From positions 620,001-684,000 of the forward strand of contig NZ_CP113916.1 of NCBI RefSeq assembly GCF_029395455.1: a stretch of 64,000 bases of DNA, written 5' to 3'. Position 1 is the first letter of the stretch, and each line of letters opens with the position of its first letter. Origin of the DNA: Lactobacillus sp. ESL0785 (GTDB taxonomy: Bacteria > Bacillota > Bacilli > Lactobacillales > Lactobacillaceae). Positions 8,626 through 18,868 of the stretch are shown here, piece after piece. The notes below the pieces were generated by a model. That model had not been told where the DNA came from. It was given only the letters and a program-made list of their open reading frames with translations, and did no database searches. Position numbers and translations under genes: made by a program.

Positions 8626-9195
8626 ATGAAGAAACTAAAGAATGCAAAAGTTGTAACTGCTTTGTCAGCTTGTTTAATTATGGGAAGTACAATTTTACCT
8701 GCAAGTACAACCTTTGCTGCAGAAATAGATAATCAACAATCGGTTGTTTCAAGTAGTAATACTGTTAAGCAAGATGTAACTAAAACTATTTCTAACAGAG
8801 AAATGTTTAAGTCACTTGAAGCTCAAGGTGTAGATGTTAAGGGGATTCTAGGTGAAAAAGGGTATCAAGAAGCCTTAGCTCAAGACCTTATGCGTCATGG
8901 TGGAACATATATTACGACCCATAAGCATGGCTTTACTATTTACTTAAATAGTGCAATAGTAAAAGTTCTGGTTTGGGGTGGTGCTACGGCAGCCAGTTCT
9001 GTTGTTGGATCATTATTGTCTTCAGTAGGCCTTGAGGGCTTAGGAGCAACTGCTATTACTCAAATTGTAAAATCAGTAATAAAAGGTTCTGCAAGTGAGG
9101 CATCAAAACGAGGAGTTTATGTCAGATTTAGTAATAGAGGTAGTTACGTCAGTTGGGGGTTACCAATAGATAGATTATTTGTGAATAACAGATAG
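8626..9195 (+). CDS. Secreted small protein, bacteriocin-like candidate
   Basis: A 189-residue exported protein of unknown family. It has a Sec signal peptide (KKLKNAKVV, hydrophobic core, TTFAA, probable cleavage near residue 31-32). A polar stretch follows, then from about residue 105 a hydrophobic Gly/Ala/Ser-rich segment (VLVWGGATAASSVVGSLL) and a second one (LGATAITQIVKSVIKG). The protein ends in a basic-aromatic tail (GVYVRFSNRGSYVSWGLP). Paired helical, glycine-rich segments are common in membrane-active peptides. An AAGGTGGGG-like ribosome site precedes ATG 8626. Divergent from an Rgg gene and followed after 6 bases by a two-helix membrane protein, it could be a toxin with its immunity protein. 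That role is inference. Confidence 0.6.
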   Translation: MKKLKNAKVVTALSACLIMGSTILPASTTFAAEIDNQQSVVSSSNTVKQDVTKTISNREMFKSLEAQGVDVKGILGEKGYQEALAQDLMRHGGTYITTHKHGFTIYLNSAIVKVLVWGGATAASSVVGSLLSSVGLEGLGATAITQIVKSVIKGSASEASKRGVYVRFSNRGSYVSWGLPIDRLFVNNR

Positions 9196-9201
9196 AATGG
9201 A

Positions 9202-9456
9202 ATGATTCAAATGAATACTATTAGAAATTATATTGCAAAAAATAGGCTAAAATATCTTGAAAAGCCTAAAAAACAGAAAAGATGGAATTTCATTTTTACT
9301 TTTATCTATTTTGGAATAATCACAGCAATTTGTCAGGCTTGGGGTAGTCAAATAACCGGATTACTGGAAAGTTTTTTGTTTGCTGTAATGGGTGGTATTG
9401 GCTATGTATTGCTTTTAAAAATTGCTGATCAGTTGTATCTTAAGTTTATTCAATAA
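9202..9456 (+). CDS. Small membrane protein, possible immunity partner
   Basis: An 84-residue protein with a basic N-terminus (KNRLKYLEKPKKQKR) and two hydrophobic helices (about residues 30-48 and 54-73). It begins 6 bases after the secreted protein gene and ends before a terminator, so the two form an operon. ATG 9211 (MNTIRN) is an alternative start. Small two-helix proteins beside bacteriocin genes often give self-protection, which is the reason for the tentative role. No family is recognised. Confidence 0.6.
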   Translation: MIQMNTIRNYIAKNRLKYLEKPKKQKRWNFIFTFIYFGIITAICQAWGSQITGLLESFLFAVMGGIGYVLLLKIADQLYLKFIQ

Positions 9457-9482
9457 ATATTTATTTACAATTTTTAACATCG

Positions 9483-9518
9483 GTAGATAGAAGTATAGTT
9501 TGCTTCTATCTACTTTTT
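9483..9518 (+). terminator. Terminator of the secreted/membrane protein pair
   Basis: An 11-base-pair stem GTAGATAGAAG/CTTCTATCTAC with a nine-base loop is followed by five T. Confidence 0.9.
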
Positions 9519-9577
9519 GATATTATTAGTATTATGGTATATATTAATTATATCTTTAATATATGGAGAATTACATA

Positions 9578-9973
9578 CTGAGAAAAATCAAAATCTTTCT
9601 TTGTGCAATAATTGCAGTGACGATCGTTGCAATGTTATCAGAAAGGTTGCAATCGTATGACAATGAGTCCTTGCCAAATAATCCAACAATTATTGAAGTT
9701 GATGTTAAGCCTGTAAAGAAACACTATTAGTTTAACAATACAAATAAGAGTGGTACTAAGGCTATCTTTTTTGATAAATTAACTAAATTCGCCAAATCTA
9801 AAAATATTTCACTTAAGAAATTACATGTTAATAGTTTTAACAATTAAAAAAGCAAGGTAATCTATAACTTTAATTAAGAAGCAAAATGACTTTGGCAGCA
9901 ATGCAATTGTGTTATTAAAATTGAAAATGATAAAATTTCACTGATAGAAAATACTAAATTATCTTTAGATTAA
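9578..9973 (+). pseudogene. Decayed small exported or membrane-anchored protein gene
   Basis: GGAGA at 9565-9569 precedes a frame opening with CTG at 9578 and no ATG: RKIKIFLCAIIAVTIVAMLS (a membrane anchor), then a polar part ending at TAG 9728-9730. The same frame continues FNNTNKSGTKAIFFDKLTKF to TAA 9844-9846, and a coding-looking tail (KIENDKISLIENTKLSLD) ends at 9971-9973. Missing start, an in-frame stop and a broken tail indicate decay. The anchor-plus-polar layout is like the YxeA-type gene that follows. This entry covers most of the 9,519-10,070 interval, which has no intact gene. Confidence 0.5.
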
Positions 9974-10070
9974 AACACATACTAGTTATTGACAATATAT
10001 GATAGACATGCTATTTATATTCAATACTGTATTATTTATGCATAACACTAATTTTTTGCAGGAGACGAAA

Positions 10071-10409
10071 ATGAAGCATATTGAAAAATTTTTCTTAAAT
10101 AGTGTGATTGTCATCGTAGCCCTAATTGCATTTATCATGATAAGTCATATACCAATTGTGGATGAAGTCATTGATTACTTTAATCCGTTTATTTCAATGA
10201 GAACTGATTATGCTGAAGTGCCTCAGGGTACGCAAGATTACCGTAACATTCAGGCAGTTGATAAAGATGGGAATAAGTTACGGTATAAGCTTGAAAACTT
10301 TGGTGGTTATGATCCCAATCAAAAATATGTTGTTATTAAGCATAAGGGACAATTTGTAAAGCATATTGACTACATCCCAAAAAGTAAAATGCCAGTTAAT
10401 GAAGACTAA
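10071..10409 (+). CDS. YxeA-like (DUF1093) small membrane-anchored protein
   Basis: A 112-residue protein with one N-terminal membrane anchor (FFLNSVIVIVALIAFIMIS) and a small extracytoplasmic domain. The part DGNKLRYKLENFGG...DPNQKYVVIKHKGQFV...IPKSKMP matches the pattern of the YxeA family, whose function is not established. ATG 10071 is chosen because AGGAGA lies just upstream at 10060-10065; the open frame from 9999 would add 24 residues before the anchor. It is monocistronic and ends at a terminator shared with the convergent LysR gene. Confidence 0.65.
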   Translation: MKHIEKFFLNSVIVIVALIAFIMISHIPIVDEVIDYFNPFISMRTDYAEVPQGTQDYRNIQAVDKDGNKLRYKLENFGGYDPNQKYVVIKHKGQFVKHIDYIPKSKMPVNED

Positions 10410-10417
10410 ATATAAAA

Positions 10418-10453
10418 ATGCCAGATAGTTTTTAAAACTTATCTGGTATTTTT
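10418..10453. terminator. Bidirectional terminator
   Basis: The stem ATGCCAGATA/TATCTGGTAT with one G-T pair has a T run on the right and an A run on the left. It lies between the YxeA-like gene and the convergent LysR-type gene. Confidence 0.8.
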
Positions 10454-10466
10454 GATTGCTTAATGA

Positions 10467-11321
10467 TTAATATTTTAAGCTACTAGTCAAAATTTTATCG
10501 ATAGCTGGATCTTTATAAATTGCTACAACGTCGTATTGCAAGCTCGGAATATTGGGTAAGTAATAAACTTCGTTAGCATAATCTTTGGGGATTGGTAGTT
10601 CTTTAGGATAGATTGCCATACCATGATTTAACATAATATTTGCTAGTGCCGCATCAAAACTATCTAGGTAGATAACAGGATCATAGTCAATATTCATCTT
10701 TTTTAGGATAATCCTAATCTTAGTTTGAACATCATTGTTGTCCGTTGCTGACCATTTTTGCAAAAATAACGATTGGCTAGTGTTGCTGGCTGCTTGAAAA
10801 CTATTGTTGACTAAAACTCCGAAATTAGCAGTACCGATACTTTTAAGATGAATATCTTTAATTTTGCTGATAGCAGTGGCAAAACCAATCAAAATATCGT
10901 AATCATTAGCATCTAGCTTGGGAATGCTGCCAGTAAAGTTTTCCGTATCTAATTGTAGCTGAATATCTGGAATTGTTTCTTTTAAGTTTTGTGCTAGATG
11001 AATAGCCCAGTGCCTAAAGCCGCGTAGATAATGAATACGCAGCGTACTATATGTGTTATTGAGTTGGCTGACTTTCTCTCTAAAGTTATAGTAATGCTTA
11101 AGCAGGGCTACGGAATAGTGATAAAAGTTAACCCCTGCAGGAGTAACTTTAAAATGTGAAGTGGAACGATCAATCAGTTTAATATTAATCTCTTTTTCTA
11201 AATTTTTGACAGCATTGCTGATAGCAGTTTGCGAAACAAAATTTCTTTTAGCAGCTGGTGTAAAGCCTTGAGTTTCAACTACATCAACGAAATATTTAAT
11301 GGCTATCAAATTATATTTCAT
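10467..11321 (-). CDS. LysR family transcriptional regulator
   Basis: A 284-residue LysR-type regulator. The N-terminal winged helix is clear (IKYFVDVVETQGFTPAAKRN, then FVSQTAISNAVKNLEKEINI and LIDRSTSHFKVTPAG). The C-terminal substrate-binding domain follows (FGVLVNNSF, LDSFDAALANIMLNHGMAI). The start is ATG 11321-11319, with GAGGAAA at 11325-11331; the frame open to 11387 lacks a ribosome site. It is divergent from glpK with about 140 bases between, so it may control glycerol use, but LysR control of glpK is not a standard arrangement and the ligand is unknown. Confidence 0.88.
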   Translation of the reverse strand: MKYNLIAIKYFVDVVETQGFTPAAKRNFVSQTAISNAVKNLEKEINIKLIDRSTSHFKVTPAGVNFYHYSVALLKHYYNFREKVSQLNNTYSTLRIHYLRGFRHWAIHLAQNLKETIPDIQLQLDTENFTGSIPKLDANDYDILIGFATAISKIKDIHLKSIGTANFGVLVNNSFQAASNTSQSLFLQKWSATDNNDVQTKIRIILKKMNIDYDPVIYLDSFDAALANIMLNHGMAIYPKELPIPKDYANEVYYLPNIPSLQYDVVAIYKDPAIDKILTSSLKY

Positions 11322-11369
11322 TAGTTTTCCTCGATTCATAACTTTAACTAATAAGTTATCACTATTATA

Positions 11370-11383
11370 TGTTAGCGCTTTAT
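11370..11383. promoter_or_regulatory. Candidate CcpA cre site upstream of glpK
   Basis: TGTTAGCGCTTTAT fits 12 of 14 positions of the cre consensus TGWNANCGNTNWCA, mismatching only in the last two. It lies about 85 bases before the glpK start, where catabolite repression of glycerol use would be expected. Confidence 0.4.
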
Positions 11384-11450
11384 ACAATGCCAGAGTAGAA
11401 TTTTTATTGTAACGAATAATACTTTTACTTTAAATTATTTTTAGCAGTAA

Positions 11451-12983
<1,533 letters not shown>

Positions 12984-13003
12984 AAGTTAGGAGATTGAAT
13001 AAA

Positions 13004-14740
13004 TTGCCATTTTCATTAACAACAAGAAAAGAAGAAATCGAACGTTTAAAAAATGAAAAACTAGATTTGCTAGTTATCGGAGGCGGTATTACTGGAGCTG
13101 GGGTCGCTTTACAAGCAGCCGCAGCTAAGATGAAAACTGGTCTGATTGATATGCAGGATTTTGGTGGTGGCACATCATCTCGCTCAACTAGATTGGTACA
13201 TGGTGGGATTCGTTATTTAAAAACATTCGACGTTCAAGTAGTTTCGGATACAGTTAAGGAACGTGCCGTAATTCAGCATATCGCCCCTCATATGACGCAA
13301 CCTGATCCTATGATTTTGCCAATTTATGATGAACCAGGGACAACTTTTACAATGTTTTCTGTTAAAGTGGCAATGGACTTGTATGATCATTTAGCAGGCA
13401 TTGAAGGTGATTCGCCACTAATGAAATATGCCAACTATACAATCAATAAGGAAGAAACGCTAAAGCGTGAACCACAATTGAATCCAGTTAACTTGCAGGG
13501 AGCAGGGGTTTATCTTGACTACCAAAACAATGATTCACGTCTGGTATTAGAAAATGTTAAAAAAGCTCATGATTTAGGCTGTCTTGCTGTTAGCCGACTG
13601 AAGTGCATCGATATTTTACATGATGATCAAGGCCGCGTTAATGGTGTGCGAGTCAAGGATCAATTAACAGACGAAGAATTTGTTATTCATGCTAATGTAG
13701 TAATTAATACTTCTGGACCTTGGTCTGATACTGTAAGACAAGAGGACAAGCAAAGTTATAAGAAGCCGCGTTTGCGTCCAACTAAAGGTGTACATTTAGT
13801 CGTTGATCAATCACGTTTGAAGATATCGCAACCAACCTATTTTGGTTCAGGAACTGCTGATGGTCGGATGATTTTTGCAATTCCAAGAGAAGGAAAAACC
13901 TACTTTGGTACGACTGATACCGACTTTACTGGTGATTATGCTCATCCAACAGTTGAACAAGGTGATATTGATTATCTGCTAGATATTATTAATCGAAAAT
14001 ATCCGATGGCTCACTTAACAGTCGATGATATTGAAGCTAGCTGGGCAGGTATCCGGCCATTAATTGAAGCTGAAATTAGTCCAACTGAAGCTGCTGATGC
14101 CGTTAGTGGTGCTAGTGTGTCAGATAGTACGTCAGCACCATCTGCTGTTTCGCGTGGTAGTTCACTGACAGAAGCAGAAGATGGACTGATTACTTTAGCT
14201 GGTGGTAAGTTGACAGATTACCGGATTATGGCTAATGGTGCTTTGGCTAAAATTAAGCAAAAGCAGCATGATGATTTTGGCAAAGACTTTGTTCTGCAAG
14301 ATTCAGCTGAAATTAAGGTTGCGGGTGGCGACTTTGATTCAGATAATGCCGAGGCAGAATTGGCAGCAATTGCCCAAAACGGTGTTCAAAGTGGAATTAG
14401 CTCAGAAGATGCTAAGGAAATAGCTAATCTTTTTGGTTCAGATGCAAATCAAATTTTTGCACATGCACAAGAAATTGAACCAGCAGCTGGTTTAACATTA
14501 GGGCAGACTGCTGCTCTTGATTATTCGCTTAATGAAGAAATGGCGTTGACGCCAGTTGATTACTTGCTGCGTCGGACGTATCATATTCTGTTTAAGAATG
14601 ATACTCTAGATAAGGTTAAAGCAGGCATTATCAAGCACATGGCAGATTACTATAATTGGGATCAAGAACAAATTAGTCGGTATGAGCAAGAATTGAATGC
14701 CGAAATTTCAGAATCTAGGTTAGAAAAATTTAAGAACTAG
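13004..14740 (+). CDS. glpO: Alpha-glycerophosphate oxidase / glycerol-3-phosphate dehydrogenase
   Basis: A 578-residue FAD enzyme oxidising glycerol-3-phosphate to dihydroxyacetone phosphate, feeding tpiA. The Rossmann FAD motif LLVIGGGITGAGVALQAAA, the GGTSSRSTRLVHGG and LAGGKLTDYR motifs are present. A Ser/Ala/Thr-rich insert (about residues 365-390) sits before LITLAGGK, like the insert known in the H2O2-forming oxidases of lactic acid bacteria, so I prefer GlpO over GlpD. No ATG is available. TTG 13004 is chosen because AGGAG ends 10 bases before it; TTG 12995 would overlap the ribosome site. It is cotranscribed with glpK. Confidence 0.9.
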   Translation: MPFSLTTRKEEIERLKNEKLDLLVIGGGITGAGVALQAAAAKMKTGLIDMQDFGGGTSSRSTRLVHGGIRYLKTFDVQVVSDTVKERAVIQHIAPHMTQPDPMILPIYDEPGTTFTMFSVKVAMDLYDHLAGIEGDSPLMKYANYTINKEETLKREPQLNPVNLQGAGVYLDYQNNDSRLVLENVKKAHDLGCLAVSRLKCIDILHDDQGRVNGVRVKDQLTDEEFVIHANVVINTSGPWSDTVRQEDKQSYKKPRLRPTKGVHLVVDQSRLKISQPTYFGSGTADGRMIFAIPREGKTYFGTTDTDFTGDYAHPTVEQGDIDYLLDIINRKYPMAHLTVDDIEASWAGIRPLIEAEISPTEAADAVSGASVSDSTSAPSAVSRGSSLTEAEDGLITLAGGKLTDYRIMANGALAKIKQKQHDDFGKDFVLQDSAEIKVAGGDFDSDNAEAELAAIAQNGVQSGISSEDAKEIANLFGSDANQIFAHAQEIEPAAGLTLGQTAALDYSLNEEMALTPVDYLLRRTYHILFKNDTLDKVKAGIIKHMADYYNWDQEQISRYEQELNAEISESRLEKFKN

Positions 14741-14807
14741 TACCTTAAGCAGGCTATAACCAGTGGTTTATCGAATCGTTTTAAAAGCATAGTTAATCCA
14801 AAAAAGA

Positions 14808-14846
14808 GCCCCATAATTGTTAGCTTATCAATTATGGGGCTTTTTT
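14808..14846. terminator. Terminator between glpO and the convergent hypothetical gene
   Basis: A 12-base-pair stem GCCCCATAATTG/CAATTATGGGGC is followed by six T, with A-rich sequence on the left, so it may act on both strands. Confidence 0.9.
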
Positions 14847-14856
14847 GATATATGTT

Positions 14857-15378
14857 TTAATTTAAATTAACGTTGACCTTGCGACCAATTGGTGGGAAAG
14901 TTGGTAATTTTAACGGTGTTGTGTGCCACTGAGTAAAGAGTGTGGCACTTAGTAAAATAAAGGGAACATCTTCTGGACGTGAAATATCACAAGTTAGGAT
15001 TACACCGGTTTTACCAACTTTAGTCTTGACAGTCGCTACTTTTTTGATGCCAAAGAGAAATTTGTAGCTGCCTTTTTTAATACTGCCAGTAACAATGTAA
15101 TTGAGTCGTGTCAGGTAAAATAAGTTGGTCATGTGGCTGTTGAGGCGCTTAACTTTGACTAGAGAATGATTGACGACATCAATAGTAAATGAAGAAATAA
15201 GGCCGTTGCCGTCAGCATATAACCGACCGATTTCTTCATGGTTGCGCGTCTTTAGATATAGGGTATGATTAGGATTATCTAAATTCCCCTGAATAAGATA
15301 CTGAATTTGTCCATTTTCGTCAGCAACAGGTATCTGTCCGTATTCGGATTTTTGACTTAATTCTAACAAGTAGCGCAT
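14857..15378 (-). CDS. Conserved protein, possible tubby/LURP-one-like fold
   Basis: A 173-residue soluble protein without signal peptide or membrane segment. The body is made of alternating short beta strands with turns (LYLKTRNHEEIGRLYADGNG, YIVTGSIKKGSYKFLFG, and GKTGVILTCDISRPEDVP). That pattern resembles the LURP-one/YxjI-like beta barrel, but only weakly. ATG 15378 lies just past the stop of the HAD hydrolase gene on the same strand, with AGAGGT upstream, so the two are an operon. The function is unknown. Confidence 0.6.
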   Translation of the reverse strand: MRYLLELSQKSEYGQIPVADENGQIQYLIQGNLDNPNHTLYLKTRNHEEIGRLYADGNGLISSFTIDVVNHSLVKVKRLNSHMTNLFYLTRLNYIVTGSIKKGSYKFLFGIKKVATVKTKVGKTGVILTCDISRPEDVPFILLSATLFTQWHTTPLKLPTFPPIGRKVNVNLN

Positions 15379-15389
15379 CTATAATACCT

Positions 15390-16265
15390 CTATTCTTTAG
15401 CATTATCTTTGATAAACTTCCTTAAAATATATCCGACACCGTCTTCGTTATTAGTTTTAGTTTCAACTTGCGCAAGTTCTTTAATTCTGGGAACAGCGTT
15501 TCCCATCGCCACGCCGACGCCAGCATCACGAATCATACTTTCGTCATTTAAATTATCGCCGATTGCGGCAACTTCGTCACGTTTAAAGCCTTTTTTCTTG
15601 GCATAATCGAGCAAGGCAGTTCCTTTTTGTGCGTGAATGTTGTTGATTTCAATATTAGTTGCAGCACTAGAAGTAATTGCAAGATCGCCGATAAGTGCTA
15701 GTTCTTGCTTAACTTGAGTTAATAAGTCGCCCCCCTGACTATCGAATCCAATTATCTTCATGACTTCAATATTAGGATCGCGTAAAAGCTGGTCAAAGTT
15801 TTTAACTAGGGTCATGCTTAACATTGCATTACTACCGCCAGAAATTGCAACTGCCTTTTTGAAAGTTAATCCAGGATTAAGAGTGATTAATGAGTGGGCC
15901 AAGTTGAAGACGCGTTTGCTAATGTCTTCGGAATAAATGTGGTCAGCAGTCACGATTTCAAAATAAATATCATGTTTACGCAGAATGTCGGCAGCAGCAA
16001 TTACTTTTTGCTTGGGTAAAGAGTGCTTAACTTGCAAAGTGTCATGTTCATCATAAACCAAGGCACCATTAATGTTGATAAAACCGGGTTGTAGTCCGTA
16101 ATTGCGAATGACTGTGTGTGACTGCTTAGGTGAGCGACCGGTTGCAATTAGGAATTCAATACCATTGTCTTGGGCAGCACGAATGGCGGCAACATTTTCG
16201 TCAGAAATGGTTACTTTGCTATTAAATAGGGTGCCATCGAGGTCACAAGCTACTAATTTAATCAA
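15390..16265 (-). CDS. Cof-type HAD-IIB sugar phosphatase
   Basis: A 291-residue HAD-superfamily phosphatase of the Cof subfamily. Motif I is ACDLDGTLFNS (nucleophile Asp), motif II is LIATGRS, and the final motif is AAIGDNLNDESMI. The C2-type cap domain lies between about residues 85 and 190. Enzymes of this group dephosphorylate sugar phosphates and related metabolites; the substrate is not predictable. No ATG is available: TTG 16265-16263 is the start, with GGGAGG 13 bases upstream, a rather long spacing. It is cotranscribed with the next gene on this strand. Confidence 0.88.
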   Translation of the reverse strand: MIKLVACDLDGTLFNSKVTISDENVAAIRAAQDNGIEFLIATGRSPKQSHTVIRNYGLQPGFININGALVYDEHDTLQVKHSLPKQKVIAAADILRKHDIYFEIVTADHIYSEDISKRVFNLAHSLITLNPGLTFKKAVAISGGSNAMLSMTLVKNFDQLLRDPNIEVMKIIGFDSQGGDLLTQVKQELALIGDLAITSSAATNIEINNIHAQKGTALLDYAKKKGFKRDEVAAIGDNLNDESMIRDAGVGVAMGNAVPRIKELAQVETKTNNEDGVGYILRKFIKDNAKE

Positions 16266-16452
16266 GGTAAAATTTAATCCTCCCTTAATCTAGTTAACTA
16301 ATTATTTCTTTAAATTAATATTAACATATCATAAAAATATTAACCTTACTTTTTAAGTAGAATGATATTAAGATTATTGCTAATTTAGCAAATTTTGTTG
16401 CCATTAGCGCATAGTTTCATGATAACATTGAAGTTAATGGAAGAGAGGCTAC

Positions 16453-17154
16453 ATGATAATGAAACGGTTTATTGGTAATGATTGGGATGAGGTTTTAGCA
16501 CCAGTATTTGCAAGTGATGGTTATCACCAACTGCATGACTTTTTAAAGAAGGAATACGCAACTAAACAAATCTTTCCGGATATGTATCATATTTTTACAG
16601 CTTTTAAGTTAACCTCCTATAAGCAGACCAAGGTGGTTATTTTGGGACAAGACCCATATCATAATCCCGGTCAGGCAACAGGGATGAGTTTTGCAGTGAT
16701 GCCGGGAATTAATTTGCCGCCATCACTACAAAATATTTATCGTGAATTGTATGACGATGTGGGCTGTCAACCAGTTAATCATGGCTACTTGAAAAAGTGG
16801 GCAGATCAAGGTGTATTATTGCTAAATGCTGTTTTGACAGTTCCTTATGGTCATGCTAATGGTCATCAAGGCAAAGGCTGGGAACAAGTAACAGATGCGG
16901 CAATTAAGGCACTAAGTGATCGCGGTCAGGTTGTTTTTATTCTGTGGGGTAGATTTGCGCAAAACAAAATCCCATTAATTGACCAAGAGAAGAATTTTGT
17001 GATTAAATCAGCTCATCCAAGTCCGTTTTCAGCTGATCGTGGCTTTTTTGGGTCACGACCATTTTCACGGTGTAATACCGCATTGAAAAAGTTTGGTGAA
17101 ACGCCGATAGATTGGCAATTGCCGCAGACAGTTGCCCAAGCAGATTTAGCATAG
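16453..17154 (+). CDS. ung: Uracil-DNA glycosylase
   Basis: A 233-residue DNA repair enzyme that removes uracil from DNA. The active-site motif [16 protein letters not shown] carries the catalytic Asp68, LLLNAVLTV follows, and SAHPSPFSA carries the second key residue His188. Length and motifs are those of family 1. ATG 16453 follows GAGAGG; ATG 16459 is a nearby alternative. It heads the compact ung-pta-tsaE operon typical of lactobacilli. Confidence 0.96.
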   Translation: MIMKRFIGNDWDEVLAPVFASDGYHQLHDFLKKEYATKQIFPDMYHIFTAFKLTSYKQTKVVILGQDPYHNPGQATGMSFAVMPGINLPPSLQNIYRELYDDVGCQPVNHGYLKKWADQGVLLLNAVLTVPYGHANGHQGKGWEQVTDAAIKALSDRGQVVFILWGRFAQNKIPLIDQEKNFVIKSAHPSPFSADRGFFGSRPFSRCNTALKKFGETPIDWQLPQTVAQADLA

Positions 17155-17163
17155 GTGAAGATA

Positions 17164-18156
17164 ATGAGTGTTTTTGAATTATTAAAAAATAAGATCCAAG
17201 CTAGTCATAAGAATTATCATATTGTCTTTCCTGAGGGCATCGATAAGCGTGTGATTGTAGCAGCTAGTCGGTTAGCACAAGAAAAAATAATTGAACCGAT
17301 TTTGTTGGGTAATCCGCAAGAGATTAATCAAAGAGCGCAAGCTGACGAAATCGACCTTAGTGCAGTAACTGTAATTGATATTGCAGCTTATACACACTTA
17401 GATGAGATGATAACGGCATTTACTGCTGCTCGTGGCAAAACTTTTACGCCACAAGAAATTGCTCACCAGCTGCAAGACCCCAATTATTTTGGCACAATGT
17501 TTGTGAAAATGGGTAAGGCTGACGGGATGGTATCAGGTGCGGCGCATTCAACAGCTGATACTGTGCGTCCAGCTTTACAATTAATTCATGCAGCTGACGG
17601 AATGCACCGTGTTTCCGGAAGTTTTATTATGGAGCGTGGCACTGAAAAGTACGTTTTTGCTGATTGCGCAATTAACATTGAACCTGACAGCAGTACTTTG
17701 GCTGAAATTGCTTACCAATCTGTGCAAACAGCGCGGTTAATTGATATTGATCCTAAAGTAGCATTTTTGAGCTTCTCAACCAAGGGATCTGCTAAGGGTG
17801 ACATGATTGATAAGGTGCAAGCTGCTAATGATTTGTTCCATCAACAACATCCTGAGGTTGTCGCTGATGGCGAATTGCAATTTGATGCAGCTTATATTCC
17901 AGAAGTTGCGGCAACTAAGGCGCCAGACTCTGCACTTAAGGGTCAAGCTAATATTTTTGTCTTTCCAGAATTACAATCAGGGAATTTAGCTTACAAAATT
18001 ACCCAGCGGCTAGGTAAATTTACGGCAATTGGCCCAATTTTGCAGGGGCTTGCCGCACCGGTTAATGACTTATCGCGTGGCGCCAGCGGTCAAGATATTT
18101 ATAATATGGCAATTTTGACAGCTGCCCAGGCACTTTTGAGGGATGAGCAAAAATAA
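17164..18156 (+). CDS. pta: Phosphate acetyltransferase
   Basis: A 330-residue enzyme that interconverts acetyl-CoA and acetyl phosphate. The product starts SVFELLKNKI; conserved stretches are VFPEGIDKRV, GMVSGAAHSTADTVRPALQ, FADCAINIEPDS and VFPELQSGNLAYK. The length is that of the short single-domain form. ATG 17164 is used, with GGTGAAG just upstream; a GTG at 17155 directly after the ung stop lacks room for a ribosome site. The stop overlaps the tsaE start, showing tight coupling. Confidence 0.95.
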   Translation: MSVFELLKNKIQASHKNYHIVFPEGIDKRVIVAASRLAQEKIIEPILLGNPQEINQRAQADEIDLSAVTVIDIAAYTHLDEMITAFTAARGKTFTPQEIAHQLQDPNYFGTMFVKMGKADGMVSGAAHSTADTVRPALQLIHAADGMHRVSGSFIMERGTEKYVFADCAINIEPDSSTLAEIAYQSVQTARLIDIDPKVAFLSFSTKGSAKGDMIDKVQAANDLFHQQHPEVVADGELQFDAAYIPEVAATKAPDSALKGQANIFVFPELQSGNLAYKITQRLGKFTAIGPILQGLAAPVNDLSRGASGQDIYNMAILTAAQALLRDEQK

Positions 18157-18629
18157 TGAAATTAGAAGTTAATTCCGCTGCTGAAATGCAGCAAATTGGA
18201 GCAGCAATTGCGCAAACGGCGCAGCCGCATGATCTGTTGCTGTTAAATGGTGACTTAGGAGCAGGTAAAACGACGTTAACACAAGGCATTGGCCGTGCAT
18301 TAGGTGTTAAACGGCCGGTAAAGAGTCCAACTTTTACCATTGTGCGTGAGTATCGTGAAGCAAAATTGCCCCTATTTCATATGGATTTTTATCGTTTAGA
18401 AAATGATGACTTATCTTCGATTGATTTGAATAGTTACTTGGCTGAACCCGGTCTAGTTGTGATTGAATGGCCGCAAGTGATTGAAAAAGATTTGCCGCAT
18501 GAATACTTACAGTTGGTTATTAGTCGCGTTGATGATAGTTGGCATTCGACTAAACGTGTAATTGAATTTAAACCACAAGGTGAGCGCAATGAAATGTGGG
18601 TTAATGAATTATTAGTAAAAATTAAATAA
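18156..18629 (+). CDS. tsaE: tRNA threonylcarbamoyladenosine synthesis ATPase TsaE
   Basis: A 157-residue small P-loop ATPase required, with TsaB and TsaD, to make the t6A modification at position 37 of ANN-reading tRNAs. The Walker A motif is GDLGAGKTTLTQGIG, followed by VKSPTFTIVREY and HMDFYRLE, all diagnostic of the family. Its ATG shares one base with the pta stop (TAATG), so it is translated with pta. A terminator follows 6 bases after the stop. Confidence 0.95.
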   Translation: MKLEVNSAAEMQQIGAAIAQTAQPHDLLLLNGDLGAGKTTLTQGIGRALGVKRPVKSPTFTIVREYREAKLPLFHMDFYRLENDDLSSIDLNSYLAEPGLVVIEWPQVIEKDLPHEYLQLVISRVDDSWHSTKRVIEFKPQGERNEMWVNELLVKIK

Positions 18630-18635
18630 TATACA

Positions 18636-18669
18636 AAAAGCAGAGCTGTAAGCAATCAGTTCTGCTTTT
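18636..18669 (+). terminator. Terminator of ung-pta-tsaE
   Basis: AAAAGCAGAGCTG pairs with CAGTTCTGCTTTT (one G-T pair) around an eight-base loop, ending in T-rich sequence. The 200 bases that follow, up to the convergent exonuclease gene, hold nothing I recognise. Confidence 0.8.
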
Positions 18670-18868
18670 AAGTTGTTTTAATATCTATTACTAAACAAAT
18701 TCATATTGCGGGTATAATTGTTTTAGTGGTTTATAATATGACACTATCATACGTCTTAATTATAGATAATTAGTTAAATATTTATCAACCAATTTTAGAT
18801 CAGTATAAAATTTTACTCTTACCAGCTAAATCGAACAAAACCCTGTTTTAGCAAATTAACGGGTTATT

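Noticed and set aside
9999..10070. Extended start for the YxeA-like protein
   Set aside because: No ribosome site at 9999, while AGGAGA precedes ATG 10071 and places the membrane anchor at the N-terminus.
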